Positions 28,565-40,087 of a stretch of 64,000 bases of DNA are shown piece by piece (position 1 is the stretch's first letter; every line of letters begins with the position of its first letter). The notes below the pieces were generated by a model. That model was not told where the DNA came from. It did no database searches and worked only from the letters and a program-made list of their open reading frames with translations. A program made the translations under genes and the position numbers. This DNA comes from Billgrantia campisalis (GTDB lineage: Bacteria > Pseudomonadota > Gammaproteobacteria > Pseudomonadales > Halomonadaceae), in NCBI RefSeq assembly GCF_022341425.1, contig NZ_JABFUC010000007.1, positions 62,001-126,000 on the forward strand, written 5' to 3'.

Positions 28565-30250
28565 ATGTTTCAACTGACCCGCAGCGTCACCTGGCAGGCG
28601 CTCACCCAGCTTCGCCAGCAGACCGCCAACGAGCGCATCCGCGACTACTTCACCGCCGACCCGCAGCGCTTCGAGAAGATGAGCCTGCGGGTCGGGGGGC
28701 TGTTCCTCGACTACTCCAAGCACCAGGTCTCCGAGTCGGTGCTGGCCAAGCTGCTCGAGCTGGCCGACCACTCGGCGCTGGTCCAGCGTCGCGCCCAGAT
28801 GTTCTCCGGCGACATCATCAACGTCACCGAGAACCGCCCGGTGCTGCATACCGCCCTGCGCAACCTCGCCGAGGGGCCGCTGATGGTCGACGGCCAGGAC
28901 GTGATGCCCGAGATCCAGCGCACCCGCGAGCAGATCCAGCGCTTCTCGGAGGCGGTGCGCAGCGGCGAATGGAAGGGCCACAGCGGCAAGCGCATCAGGG
29001 ACGTGGTCAATATCGGCATCGGCGGCTCGGACCTGGGCCCCAACATGGCCTGCCGGGCGCTGCTCAAGTACCGCCACCCGGAACTCAGCTTCCACTTCGT
29101 CTCCAATGTCGATGGCGCCCATATCCAGAAGGTGCTCAGCCGCCTCGATCCGGCCACCACCCTGTTCATCGTCTCCACCAAGACCTTCTCCACCCAGGAG
29201 ACGCTGCTCAACGCCAAGACCGCGCGGCGCTGGTTCCTGGAGACCGCCGGCGAGGACGCCGACGTGGGCGCTCACTTCATCGCCGCCTCCACCAACAAGA
29301 AGGCGGCCATGGAGTTCGGCATCCGCGAGGAGAACATCTTCGAGTTCTGGGCCTGGGTGGGCGGGCGCTACTCCATGTGGTCCTCCATCGGCCTACCCAT
29401 CGCGCTCTCCATCGGCTTCGAGGGCTTCATGGAGCTGCTCGAGGGGGCCTACGAGATGGACCGGCACTTCCTCACCGCCCCGTCCGCCGAGAACATGCCG
29501 GTGCTGATGGCACTGATCGGCATCTGGTACATCAACTTCGTCGGCGCCGAGACCCAGGCCATCGTGCCCTACGACCAGGCCCTGCATCAGCTGCCGGCCT
29601 TCCTCCAGCAGCTCGACATGGAGTCCAACGGCAAGTCGGTGGATATCTTCGGCCACCCGGTGGACTACAAGACCGGCCCCATCGTCTGGGGCCAGACCGG
29701 CTCCAACGGCCAGCACGCCTTCTTCCAGCTGCTCCACCAGGGCACCCGCTACGTGCCCATCGACTTCATCGCCTCGCTCAAGCCCGAGCCTGGCATGGAG
29801 GAGCACCACTTCGCGCTGCTCACCAACATGCTGGCCCAAGCCAACGCCTTTATGGAGGGCAGCCACGGTGGGGAGGAGAGAGGCGACAGCCAGCTCGACC
29901 CCTACAGCTGCCCCGGCAACCGCCCCTCCAGCGTGCTGCTGCTCGACGAGCTGACGCCGAAGAACCTCGGCGCGCTGATCGCACTGTACGAGCACAAGGT
30001 GTTCGTCCAGGGGGTGATCTGGAACATCAACTCCTTCGACCAGTGGGGCGTGCAGCTCGGCAAGCGCATCGCCGGCGAGATCAGCGAGCGCATCGACGCC
30101 CAGAGTCAGGACTTCGACGCCTCCACCCAGGGACTGCTGGCGCTGGTGCGCGGCCACTTCCAGCGCGGCGCCGCCGACGCCGAGACAGCGGCCGAGACGG
30201 CTTCCGCGCCGGCCGGGACGCCGCGCCGCAAGGGCAAGCCTCGACAGTGA
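28565..30250 (+). CDS. pgi: Glucose-6-phosphate isomerase
   Basis: Interconverts glucose-6-phosphate and fructose-6-phosphate; cytoplasmic. The 561 residues match the long proteobacterial form. Seen: VNIGIGGSDLGPNMACRAL, the phosphate-loop VSTKTFSTQETL, the catalytic glutamate region WVGGRYSMWSSIGL, GQTGSNGQHAFFQLLHQGT, and NSFDQWGVQLGK near the end. The last 25 residues form a basic, alanine-rich tail. It lets fructose-derived hexose phosphate run back to G6P and into the Entner-Doudoroff pathway. A HexR-like palindrome lies upstream. Confidence 0.97.
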   Translation: MFQLTRSVTWQALTQLRQQTANERIRDYFTADPQRFEKMSLRVGGLFLDYSKHQVSESVLAKLLELADHSALVQRRAQMFSGDIINVTENRPVLHTALRNLAEGPLMVDGQDVMPEIQRTREQIQRFSEAVRSGEWKGHSGKRIRDVVNIGIGGSDLGPNMACRALLKYRHPELSFHFVSNVDGAHIQKVLSRLDPATTLFIVSTKTFSTQETLLNAKTARRWFLETAGEDADVGAHFIAASTNKKAAMEFGIREENIFEFWAWVGGRYSMWSSIGLPIALSIGFEGFMELLEGAYEMDRHFLTAPSAENMPVLMALIGIWYINFVGAETQAIVPYDQALHQLPAFLQQLDMESNGKSVDIFGHPVDYKTGPIVWGQTGSNGQHAFFQLLHQGTRYVPIDFIASLKPEPGMEEHHFALLTNMLAQANAFMEGSHGGEERGDSQLDPYSCPGNRPSSVLLLDELTPKNLGALIALYEHKVFVQGVIWNINSFDQWGVQLGKRIAGEISERIDAQSQDFDASTQGLLALVRGHFQRGAADAETAAETASAPAGTPRRKGKPRQ

Positions 30251-30271
30251 ACCGCTAACCGAACCCCGCTT

Positions 30272-30300
30272 CGCGGCGGCGATCTCCGATCGCCGCCGCG
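30272..30300 (+). terminator. Hairpin after pgi
   Basis: GC-rich 13-bp stem CGCGGCGGCGATC / GATCGCCGCCGCG with a three-base loop, 22 bases past the pgi stop, followed by GTCGTTTA. Strong stem, weak T tract. Confidence 0.6.
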
Positions 30301-30612
30301 GTCGTTTAGTGGCCGGAAAACGGCTATTAGTTGTGCAAATATTTTACAATATCAGGATATCAGCTTTAAAAAGCTGGCATTACAAAGGATATTTGTACGA
30401 TATCAATACAATCTATACCTGGCCCACAGCGCCGGTGCCTTCCTCTCGGACACCATCCGGCCGGCACATCAGGGCGCTCAGGCGTCGCCGGCGACACCAC
30501 GCCCGGCCACCCACCTCGACCCCATGCCCCGCCATCGACCCGCGCCGGCCATCCGCCAACGCGACGCCGAGGTCGAGTGGGAGACCTTCTGACGATGCCG
30601 CACCGACCTGGC
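30301..30612. other. AT-rich gene-free interval with palindromes between pgi and eda
   Basis: Within the 454-bp gap between convergent pgi and eda, bases 30305-30420 are strikingly AT-rich for this chromosome and contain CAGCTTTAAAAAGCTG (30361-30376) and TACAAAGGATATTTGTA (30381-30397), both perfect palindromes. Bases 30420-30592 return to high GC. One forward frame stays open without any start codon from before 30300 to a TGA at 30590-30592, with an acidic last segment DAEVEWETF. It might be a gene remnant, but two other frames are also partly open, so I do not call a gene. Confidence 0.4.
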
Positions 30613-30618
30613 ATTCAT

Positions 30619-30644
30619 AAAAAAACCCGACCGCAGGGGCCGGG
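30619..30644 (-). terminator. Rho-independent terminator of the zwf-pgl-eda operon
   Basis: On the minus strand, CCCGGCC / GGTCGGG (one G-T pair) around a five-base loop is followed by seven T residues (30619-30625). It is 60 bases after the eda stop and has the classic intrinsic-terminator form. Confidence 0.9.
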
Positions 30645-30704
30645 CGACAAGGGCAGCCAGGCTGCCACGAGAGCACAGGGAACGTGCACTGAGAATTTAG
30701 TCTG

Positions 30705-31367
30705 TCAGTGGTGGAAGCGCTCCGCCGCCTCGCGCGCCAGCGAGCGGATGGCATCCCAGTCTTCGGCGTCGACCAGCGACTTGGGAGTCAGCCAGGAGCC
30801 GCCCACGCACATCACGTTCTTCAGCGCCAGGTAGTCTTCGGCATTGTTGATGCCGATCCCACCGGTGGGGCAGAAGCGCGCATCGGGGATCGGCCCGGCA
30901 AAGGCCTTGAGCGCCTTGACGCCACCGCTGGCCTCGGCGGGAAAGAACTTGAAGCGCCGGTAGCCGTACTGCCAGCCGGTCATCAGCTCTGAGACGGTGG
31001 CCACGCCGGGCAGCATGGGCACCGAACTGGTCACCCCGTAGCGGTAGAGGGCTTCGGTGGTACCCGGGGTGACCACGAAGTCGGCGCCCACCTGCTCGGC
31101 CTGGCGATACTGGGCCGGGGTCAGCACGGTGCCCACGCCGACGCTGGCCTGGGGCAGCGCTTCGTTGATACGGCGGATGGCGTCCAGGGCGCAGTCGGTG
31201 CGCAGCGTCACCTCGAGCACGGTCAGGCCACCCTCGACCAGGGCCGTGGCCAGCGGCACGGCATCCTCGATGCGCGCGATGGCGAGCACCGGGATCACCT
31301 CCGCCTTGAGGCAGATGCTATCGAGCTCGGTGGTACGCGTGGACGGCAGCTGTTTTTCGATGGTCAT
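30705..31367 (-). CDS. eda: 2-dehydro-3-deoxy-phosphogluconate aldolase
   Basis: Class I aldolase that splits KDPG into pyruvate and glyceraldehyde-3-phosphate, the last Entner-Doudoroff step. About 220 residues. Seen: AEVIPVLAIARIEDA, VLEVTLRTDCAL with the catalytic Glu, and the Schiff-base Lys in YRRFKFFPAEASGG, ending in GGIGINNAEDYLAL and CVGGSWL. The start MTIEKQLP (31365-31367) is chosen because the frame open further upstream is unlike any aldolase. It lies 34 bp after pgl in the zwf-pgl-eda unit and is followed by a strong terminator. Confidence 0.95.
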   Translation of the reverse strand: MTIEKQLPSTRTTELDSICLKAEVIPVLAIARIEDAVPLATALVEGGLTVLEVTLRTDCALDAIRRINEALPQASVGVGTVLTPAQYRQAEQVGADFVVTPGTTEALYRYGVTSSVPMLPGVATVSELMTGWQYGYRRFKFFPAEASGGVKALKAFAGPIPDARFCPTGGIGINNAEDYLALKNVMCVGGSWLTPKSLVDAEDWDAIRSLAREAAERFHH

Positions 31368-31401
31368 GGGTAAGCACTCCAGAAAGTCGGGCCAGAAACG
31401 G

Positions 31402-32076
31402 TCAGGGGGCCCAGTAGACGGCCAAGGGACAGGAAAGAAAGGCGCGGATCGGCAGCTCACGCATGTCGTCCCCGGCCAGGGCACGCCCCAGCACGGCACG
31501 CTTGTCGCCGCCGGTGATATGCAGCAGGTGACGCCGCGCCTGGTGCAGCCGGTCGGCACTCAGGGTGATACGCGCCTGGGGCTGGCTCGGGGTACGCACC
31601 GCCACCAGCGGATCGCCGGTGGAGAGCGCCAGGTCGAGCTCACGGCTGTCGGGAAACAGCGAAGCGGTGTGGCCATCGCCGCCCATGCCGAGGATCACCA
31701 GGCTGGCCGGCCAGGCCAGCCCTTCGAGACGCTCGGCCACCTCGGCCACCCCCTGCTCGGGGGTCGGGTCGGCGGTGGTCAGCCCCACGAAATTGGCCGC
31801 GGCGGCCGGGCCCTGCAGCAGATGCTCGCGTACCAGGCGGGCATTGCTGTCGGGATCCTCCTCGGGCACCCAGCGCTCATCGGCCAGGGTCACGTCGATG
31901 CGCGACCAGGGCAGGTCGCTTGCGGCCAGCGCCCGAAAGAAGGGCACCGGGGTCGAGCCGCCGGAGACCACCAGCAGGGCCCTCTCCTGCTGTACAAGAT
32001 CCTGACGCAGGGCGTCGGCAACGGCGCCGGCCAGCTGACAAGCCAGCGTCTCACGGGGGGTGGCATCGTACGACAT
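31402..32076 (-). CDS. pgl: 6-phosphogluconolactonase
   Basis: Hydrolyses 6-phosphogluconolactone made by Zwf; cytoplasmic, DevB/SOL family. Seen: LVVSGGSTPVPFFRALA, VTLADERWVPEEDPDSNARL and ILGMGGDGHTASLFPDS, which contain the catalytic His and basic residues. I prefer the start MSYDATPRETLA at 32074-32076 (224 residues). It follows the zwf stop by one base, with GAGGAC as ribosome site. An ATG at 32089-32091 would add five residues and overlap zwf by 14 bases. Confidence 0.93.
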   Translation of the reverse strand: MSYDATPRETLACQLAGAVADALRQDLVQQERALLVVSGGSTPVPFFRALAASDLPWSRIDVTLADERWVPEEDPDSNARLVREHLLQGPAAAANFVGLTTADPTPEQGVAEVAERLEGLAWPASLVILGMGGDGHTASLFPDSRELDLALSTGDPLVAVRTPSQPQARITLSADRLHQARRHLLHITGGDKRAVLGRALAGDDMRELPIRAFLSCPLAVYWAP

Positions 32077-32077
32077 C

Positions 32078-33571
<1,494 letters not shown>

Positions 33572-33639
33572 GCCGCCCCCTTTTTTTGGTTAATTTACTA
33601 AAAAATACGCCACAGGGGATAAAAAAATCAAGTAATTTT

Positions 33640-33651
33640 TGTAATATTACA
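33640..33651. promoter_or_regulatory. Candidate HexR operator in the zwf/hexR divergent region
   Basis: TGTAATATTACA is a perfect 12-bp palindrome made of the same GTAAT/ATTAC half sites as the edd and pgi sites, but without the central three bases. It lies in a notably AT-rich segment, 69 bp before zwf and 133 bp before hexR. The different spacing makes the assignment less certain. Confidence 0.5.
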
Positions 33652-33783
33652 CATGAAAGCGGACACCGTTCGCACTCGAGCGGCGCTTCACGCTAGGATA
33701 GCGGCATTGACGTAGTTAAATCACCACATTGGGGCAACGCCCCGCCAACGCCCCTTATCGCCGCACGGAGACGCCTACCCACC

Positions 33784-34647
33784 ATGGCCCATCACGATCT
33801 GCTTCAGCGCATTCGCCAACGGCTCGATGAACTCAATCGCTCCGAGCGCAAGGTCGCCGACGTGATCCTCGCCGACCCGGCCCGCGCCACGGGCCTGAGC
33901 ATTGCCAGCCTGGCACAGGCGGCCTCGGTCAGCGAGCCCACGGTCAACCGCTTTTGCCGCAACTTCGAGGCCAAGGGCTATCCCGACTTCAAGATCAAGC
34001 TGGCCCAAAGCCTGGCCGGCGGCACCCCCTATGTGAGCCAGGCGGTGGAGCCCAGCGATGCCGCCACCGACTATACCCGCAAGATCTTCGGCGCCACCAT
34101 CGCCGCCCTGGACGAGGCCAGCCGCGACATCGACCCGGCCCGCATCGAGCGGGTGGTGGACTATCTCACTCAGGCCAAGCAGATCCACTTCTTCGGCCTG
34201 GGCGCCTCCGGGGCCGTGGCCCAGGACGCCCAGCACAAGTTCTTCCGCTTCAACCTGCCGGTGACCTCCTACGTCGACGTGCTGATGCAGCGCATGATCG
34301 CCTCCGCCTGCCACACCGGCGACGTGGTGGTGGTGATCTCCTGGACGGGCCGCACCCGCGAACTGGTGGACATCGCCCGGCTGGCCCGGGAGAGTGGCGC
34401 GGTGGTGCTCGGTATCACCGCCCCCGGCTCGCCCCTGGCAGCCGAGTGTACCGAAACCCTCGAAGTCGCCACCCCCGAGGACACTGACCTCTACATGCCG
34501 ATGACCTCGCGCATGATCCAACTGACGCTGATCGATGTCCTGGCCACCGGAGTGACCCTGCGCCGCGGTGAGGACTTCCTGCCCCACCTGAAGAAGATCA
34601 AGGACAGCCTGCAGGAGACCCGCTATCCGGCCGGCGGGCGCGACTGA
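33784..34647 (+). CDS. hexR: RpiR-family transcriptional regulator HexR
   Basis: DNA-binding repressor/activator of central sugar metabolism; in other gammaproteobacteria it responds to KDPG. The 287 residues have an N-terminal RpiR HTH (about 1-77, with [20 protein letters not shown]) and a SIS phosphosugar-binding domain (about 110-250, with [20 protein letters not shown] and [18 protein letters not shown]). Very close to Pseudomonas HexR by recall. It is divergent from zwf. With edd, pgi and zwf all in the window, it is the obvious local regulator. Confidence 0.95.
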   Translation: MAHHDLLQRIRQRLDELNRSERKVADVILADPARATGLSIASLAQAASVSEPTVNRFCRNFEAKGYPDFKIKLAQSLAGGTPYVSQAVEPSDAATDYTRKIFGATIAALDEASRDIDPARIERVVDYLTQAKQIHFFGLGASGAVAQDAQHKFFRFNLPVTSYVDVLMQRMIASACHTGDVVVVISWTGRTRELVDIARLARESGAVVLGITAPGSPLAAECTETLEVATPEDTDLYMPMTSRMIQLTLIDVLATGVTLRRGEDFLPHLKKIKDSLQETRYPAGGRD

Positions 34648-34693
34648 CGCCGCCGGGCGAGGATCTCGGCGACGCTGAATATCGCCGTGGGCG

Positions 34694-34724
34694 CCCTCTC
34701 ACGGCGGCTGCGGCCGCGAGAGGG
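34694..34724 (+). terminator. Terminator-like hairpin after hexR
   Basis: CCCTCTCACGGC / GCCGCGAGAGGG (one mismatch) around a seven-base loop, 46 bases after the hexR stop. No T tract follows. It also lies beyond the convergent RidA-family gene. Confidence 0.45.
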
Positions 34725-34765
34725 GAGTGTCCTGGACGATCCCTGCAGTCGCTAAGAGGATGTCC

Positions 34766-35137
34766 TTAATAGCTGTACTCGCCGACCACCAGGGCGGTGA
34801 CGGTGATTTCGACCCGGAGTTCATCGGCGGGCATCGGCGCGCAGACGCAGGTACGCGCCGGGGCGTGGCCGGTGGGCACCCAGGCGTCCCACACCGCGTT
34901 CATGGCGGCGAAGTCGTGACCATCCTTCAGATAGATCGTCGCCGTGAGCAGGTGCTCACGGTCGGAGCCGATCTCGACGAGCAGCGCATCGACACGCGCC
35001 AGCATGCTCTGCGTCTGCTCGGTGATGTCGCCGTGGCGCGCCTCGGGGCCGGCCACTTGGCCGCACAGGTAGGCGATACCGTTGTGGATCACGGCACGGC
35101 TCATGCGTGCCTTGGTGTCGTGACGAATGATGGTCAT
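34766..35137 (-). CDS. RidA-family (YjgF/YER057c/UK114) protein
   Basis: Small trimeric cytoplasmic protein; the archetype RidA hydrolyses reactive enamine/imine intermediates. The 123 residues show [26 protein letters not shown] and [21 protein letters not shown]. The Arg of the last motif (in PARTCV) corresponds to the catalytic Arg105 region of RidA, so deaminase activity is possible. It belongs to one of the Rid1-7 subfamilies rather than to RidA itself. It is a single gene on this strand next to a DksA-like gene. Confidence 0.82.
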   Translation of the reverse strand: MTIIRHDTKARMSRAVIHNGIAYLCGQVAGPEARHGDITEQTQSMLARVDALLVEIGSDREHLLTATIYLKDGHDFAAMNAVWDAWVPTGHAPARTCVCAPMPADELRVEITVTALVVGEYSY

Positions 35138-35214
35138 GGCGCGTTCCCTTGGATGCGGGAGCCGACTAAAATAATCGACTCGAAAAAAGTAAAAAGGCAG
35201 TTGATTCTACCCGA

Positions 35215-35556
35215 CTAATCGGCACAGTCGATACATTTCAATGCCAGCGGATCCCACTCCAGACGCGCCCTGCCGATCCACTCTCCGCATTCGATGCACT
35301 CGCCGTACTCGCCTCGCTCGATCCGCTGGAAGGCCGCCGCAATCCGCTTGAGGGCCAGCTGGCGCCGCTCCTCCTCGGCCTTGGCCATGGCCTGGCCCTG
35401 CAGGGCGTCCATCCGCGACAGGCGCCCCACCGAGGTCTGATCGAGCACCACCGTATCGCGGGCATCACGGCTCGACTCGCTATCGGCGAGCAGCTCGCGG
35501 CGCAGGGCCTCGAGCCGCTCGACCATCGCGGCCATGTCCAACTCGGGATGATTCAT
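35215..35556 (-). CDS. DksA/TraR-family C4 zinc-finger protein
   Basis: Small protein of the DksA/TraR family, whose members can enter the RNA polymerase secondary channel. The 113 residues have an N-terminal coiled-coil arm (about 8-75, with SVGRLSRMDALQGQAMA) and a C-terminal C4 zinc finger with Cys87, Cys90, Cys108 and Cys111 (GECIECGEWIG and LKCIDC). Shorter than DksA (about 150 residues), so it is one of the DksA-like paralogues. It is divergent from the MFS gene. Whether it works with ppGpp is not known. Confidence 0.85.
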   Translation of the reverse strand: MNHPELDMAAMVERLEALRRELLADSESSRDARDTVVLDQTSVGRLSRMDALQGQAMAKAEEERRQLALKRIAAAFQRIERGEYGECIECGEWIGRARLEWDPLALKCIDCAD

Positions 35557-35678
35557 GCCAGCCTCCTGCTCGTGGACCGCCGGAGGCAGGCCCCCGGCTA
35601 GCTGCTATCATGTGCGGCCGGGCCGCCTTCGCGGCCCGCTGCGTTTCCGTCATCATGCCACCGCTCACGGAGGGCGTC

Positions 35679-36869
35679 ATGGGCTACCGCACCCTGCTGC
35701 GGGATCATCGCGGCTTGCTCGCCATCACCTTCCTGGCGATGTTCACCTCGAGTCTCGGTCAGAGCTTCTTCATCGGCCTGTTCCAGGCGCCGATCAGCGA
35801 ACGACTCGGCCTCTCCGCCGGTCAGTTCGGCAGCGCCTATGCACTGGTGACCCTGGTCGCCGGCTTCGCCGTGCTACGCCTGGGGCCGAGCATCGACTGG
35901 ATCGCCCCCCGGCGCTTCGCCCTGATCGTGCTCGGCGCTCTGCTCACCGGCATCCTGCTGCTGACCCTGGCCCCAGGCTGGTGGCTGGGGCTGCTCGGCC
36001 TGGGGCTGGTGCGCCTGTGCGGCCAGGGGATGATGACCCACCTGGGCAATACCCTGGCCGGCCGCGAGTTCACGGCCCTGCGCGGGCGCGCCCTGGGCCT
36101 GACCGGCATCGGGCTGGTGCTCGGCGAAACGGCGCTGCCACCGCTGGTGGCGGCGCTGCTGATCTGGCTGGGCTGGCGCGAGCTGTGGTGGCTGTTTGCC
36201 CTGGTCCTGGCCACCCTGTGGCTGCCGCTGCTGATGCGCGGCCCCTGGCCGAAGGCGCCGGGCATACGCCCCGAACGCGGCCAGCAACGCAGCGGCCCGC
36301 GCCCCTTACGCGAGCGCCGCTTCTGGCAGCTGCTGCCGCTGCTGATGGTACTGCCGATCACCATGACCGGGCTGTTCCTCTACCAGGCGCAGATGACCGA
36401 GGACCTGGGCAGCACCCTGGGCATCTACGCCCTGGCGCTGACCGGCATGGGGCTGGCCAAGCTGCCCGGCGCCCTGGTCGGCGGGCGCTTCGTCGACAGG
36501 CTGGGCCCGGTGCGCCTGGCGCGGCTCTATCTGCTGCCCTATGCCCTGGCCCTGACCCTGGCCATCGCCTGGGGCGGGCACGCCGGCGTCTGGGCGCTGA
36601 TGGTGGGCGGTGGGCTGGCCATGGGTGCCCAGGAGTCCATCGCCACCAGCCTGCTGGTGCGGCTCTGGGGCGCCGAGCACCTGGGCAAGGTGCGCGCCAC
36701 CCTGAGCGCGGCCATGGTCTTCTCCACCGGCCTGGCGCCCGCGGCGCTGGGCATTGCCCTGGACCTGGGCGCCGACTTCCGCCTGATCCTCGCCGGCATG
36801 CTGGCCTTTCTCATCGGCGGCTGGCTGCTGGCCCAGGGGGTGCTGCGAGAGGTCCAGACGCCCCGCTGA
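35679..36869 (+). CDS. MFS transporter
   Basis: Inner-membrane major facilitator, about 396 residues with around twelve hydrophobic segments and a central basic loop (RPERGQQRSGPRPLRERRFW) separating two six-helix halves. The ATG at 35679 has GGAGGG 5 bases upstream; longer in-frame starts lack a ribosome site and a fitting sequence. Substrate not recognisable. It converges with the porin gene, with a shared hairpin between them. Confidence 0.8.
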   Translation: MGYRTLLRDHRGLLAITFLAMFTSSLGQSFFIGLFQAPISERLGLSAGQFGSAYALVTLVAGFAVLRLGPSIDWIAPRRFALIVLGALLTGILLLTLAPGWWLGLLGLGLVRLCGQGMMTHLGNTLAGREFTALRGRALGLTGIGLVLGETALPPLVAALLIWLGWRELWWLFALVLATLWLPLLMRGPWPKAPGIRPERGQQRSGPRPLRERRFWQLLPLLMVLPITMTGLFLYQAQMTEDLGSTLGIYALALTGMGLAKLPGALVGGRFVDRLGPVRLARLYLLPYALALTLAIAWGGHAGVWALMVGGGLAMGAQESIATSLLVRLWGAEHLGKVRATLSAAMVFSTGLAPAALGIALDLGADFRLILAGMLAFLIGGWLLAQGVLREVQTPR

Positions 36870-36921
36870 GCTGCCAGGGGTCTTGGGTTCCGTGAGCAAC
36901 GCCTGAGTGGCCACCCATCGA

Positions 36922-36946
36922 AAAACCCGCGGCCAGAGCCGCGGGC
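36922..36946 (-). terminator. Rho-independent terminator of the porin gene
   Basis: On the minus strand, CCCGCGGC / GCCGCGGG around a four-base loop is followed by TTTTT (36922-36926). It is 48 bases after the porin stop and may also stop MFS transcripts from the other side. Confidence 0.85.
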
Positions 36947-36994
36947 AAGGATCGAAACAGCGTCGTGTGGCCCGGCCTTACCGGGCCACCGACC

Positions 36995-38633
<1,639 letters not shown>

Positions 38634-38751
38634 CTCTGGCGCTCAACACGCCTCCCTTCAACTACGACCAATGTCTAGTGCCGCCCCACCATAGGTAGAC
38701 AAAAGTCTAGGTTGATGAGGCCGCTGCCATGGTCTTAACTGTCGCCACGCA

Positions 38752-38765
38752 CTTAATCGTTTAAG
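38752..38765. promoter_or_regulatory. LacI-type operator, copy 3 (ABC operon side)
   Basis: Identical to copy 2 (CTTAATCGTTTAAG), 35 bp before the binding-protein start, where it would overlap the promoter. Probably bound by the LacI-family protein encoded at 44884-45933. Confidence 0.75.
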
Positions 38766-38800
38766 ACAACAGTTCCATAACAACAACCGTGAGGATACCC

Positions 38801-40072
38801 ATGCTCAAGAAATCACTGATCTCCGCCATCGCCCTGGGCTCTACCGCCCTGGCCGGCACCGGCCAGGCCCAGGCCGCCGACCTGACAATCTCCTGCGGCG
38901 CAGTGGGTGCCGAGCTGACCCTCTGCCTGGAGGGCGTAAACGCCTGGGAAGAGGCGACCGGCCACAGCGTCGACGTGGTCTCCACCCCCAACTCCTCCAC
39001 CGAGCGCCTGTCCCTCTACCAGCAGATTCTCTCCGCCAACTCCAGCGACATCGACGTCTTCCAGATCGATGTCATCTGGCCGGGCCTGCTGGCCAATCAC
39101 CTGCTCGACCTGCGCGAGGTGCTGGGGGAGACCGCCGGCGAGGGCCACTTCCCGACCATCATCGAGAACAACACCGTGGACGGCCGCCTGGTGGCCATGC
39201 CCTGGTTCACCGATGCCGGGGTGCTCTACTACCGGGCCGACCTGCTGGAGCAGTACGGTTTCGAGCCCCCCGAGACCTGGGCCGAGCTCACCGAGATCGC
39301 TCGTACCATCCAGGACGCCGAGCGCGTGGCGGGCAACGAGCGCATGCACGGCTTCGTCTTCCAGGGCCGTGCCTACGAGGGGTTGACCGTCAATGCCCTG
39401 GAGTGGGTGGCAAGCCATGGGGGCGGCAGCCTGGTGGAGCGTGACGGCGAGATCAGCATCAACAACGAGCGCGCCGCCGCGGCGCTGGACCTTGCCGCCA
39501 GCTGGATCGGCGAGATCACCCCGAACGGCGCGCTCAACTACACCGAGGAGGAGGCCCGCGGGGTCTTCCAGGGCGGCAATGCCGTCTTTATGCGCAACTG
39601 GCCCTATGCCTGGTCCCTGGCCCAGAGTGACGGCAGCGAGGTGCGCGGCAAGGTGGGCGTGACCCAGCTGCCGGCGGGCGCCGACGGCGCCAGTGCCGCC
39701 GGCCTGGGCGGCTGGAACCTGGCGGTCTCCCGCTACAGCGAGAACCCCGAACTGGCCGCCGACCTGGTGGCCTTCCTGACCGGCCTGGAGGAGCAGAAGC
39801 GCCGCGCCATCCAGGGCGCCTACAACCCCACCCTGGCAGCCCTCTACGAAGACGAAGCCGTGCTGGAAGCGGTGCCCTTCTTCGGCGAGCTCTATGACAC
39901 CTTCGTCAACGCCGTGGCCCGCCCCTCGGCGGTCACCGGCGACGCCTATGGCCGAGTCAGCAACGCCTTCTTCAGCGCCGCCCACGACGTGCTCTCCGGC
40001 AGCCGCAGCGGCGAGCAGGCGGTGGCCGACCTGGAACGCGACCTGTCCCGCGTCAAGCGTCGCAACTGGTAA
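38801..40072 (+). CDS. Alpha-glucoside (maltose/trehalose-type) ABC transporter substrate-binding protein
   Basis: Periplasmic sugar-binding protein that delivers its ligand to the permease pair encoded next. About 423 residues: a Sec signal peptide (MLKKSLISAIALGSTALAG..AQA), then a MalE-type fold. The mature start ADLTISCGAVGAELTLCLEG and SDIDVFQIDVIWPGLLANHL resemble rhizobial ThuE (trehalose/maltose) by recall. The ATG at 38801 follows GAGGAT; a GTG at 38789 is less well placed. It is the first gene of an operon with two permeases, alpha-glucosidase, ATPase and regulator. Confidence 0.88.
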   Translation: MLKKSLISAIALGSTALAGTGQAQAADLTISCGAVGAELTLCLEGVNAWEEATGHSVDVVSTPNSSTERLSLYQQILSANSSDIDVFQIDVIWPGLLANHLLDLREVLGETAGEGHFPTIIENNTVDGRLVAMPWFTDAGVLYYRADLLEQYGFEPPETWAELTEIARTIQDAERVAGNERMHGFVFQGRAYEGLTVNALEWVASHGGGSLVERDGEISINNERAAAALDLAASWIGEITPNGALNYTEEEARGVFQGGNAVFMRNWPYAWSLAQSDGSEVRGKVGVTQLPAGADGASAAGLGGWNLAVSRYSENPELAADLVAFLTGLEEQKRRAIQGAYNPTLAALYEDEAVLEAVPFFGELYDTFVNAVARPSAVTGDAYGRVSNAFFSAAHDVLSGSRSGEQAVADLERDLSRVKRRNW

Positions 40073-40087
40073 CCCGGGAGCCCTCCC

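Noticed and set aside
30331..30349. TTGT...ACAA as a Pseudomonas-type HexR site
   Set aside because: The spacing between half sites is 11 bases rather than 7-8, and it lies between convergent genes.
30309..30620. A 103-residue forward frame between pgi and eda as a gene
   Set aside because: Its second half is an Arg/Pro/Ser-rich string typical of a shadow frame in GC-rich DNA; it has no ribosome site and no recognisable domain.
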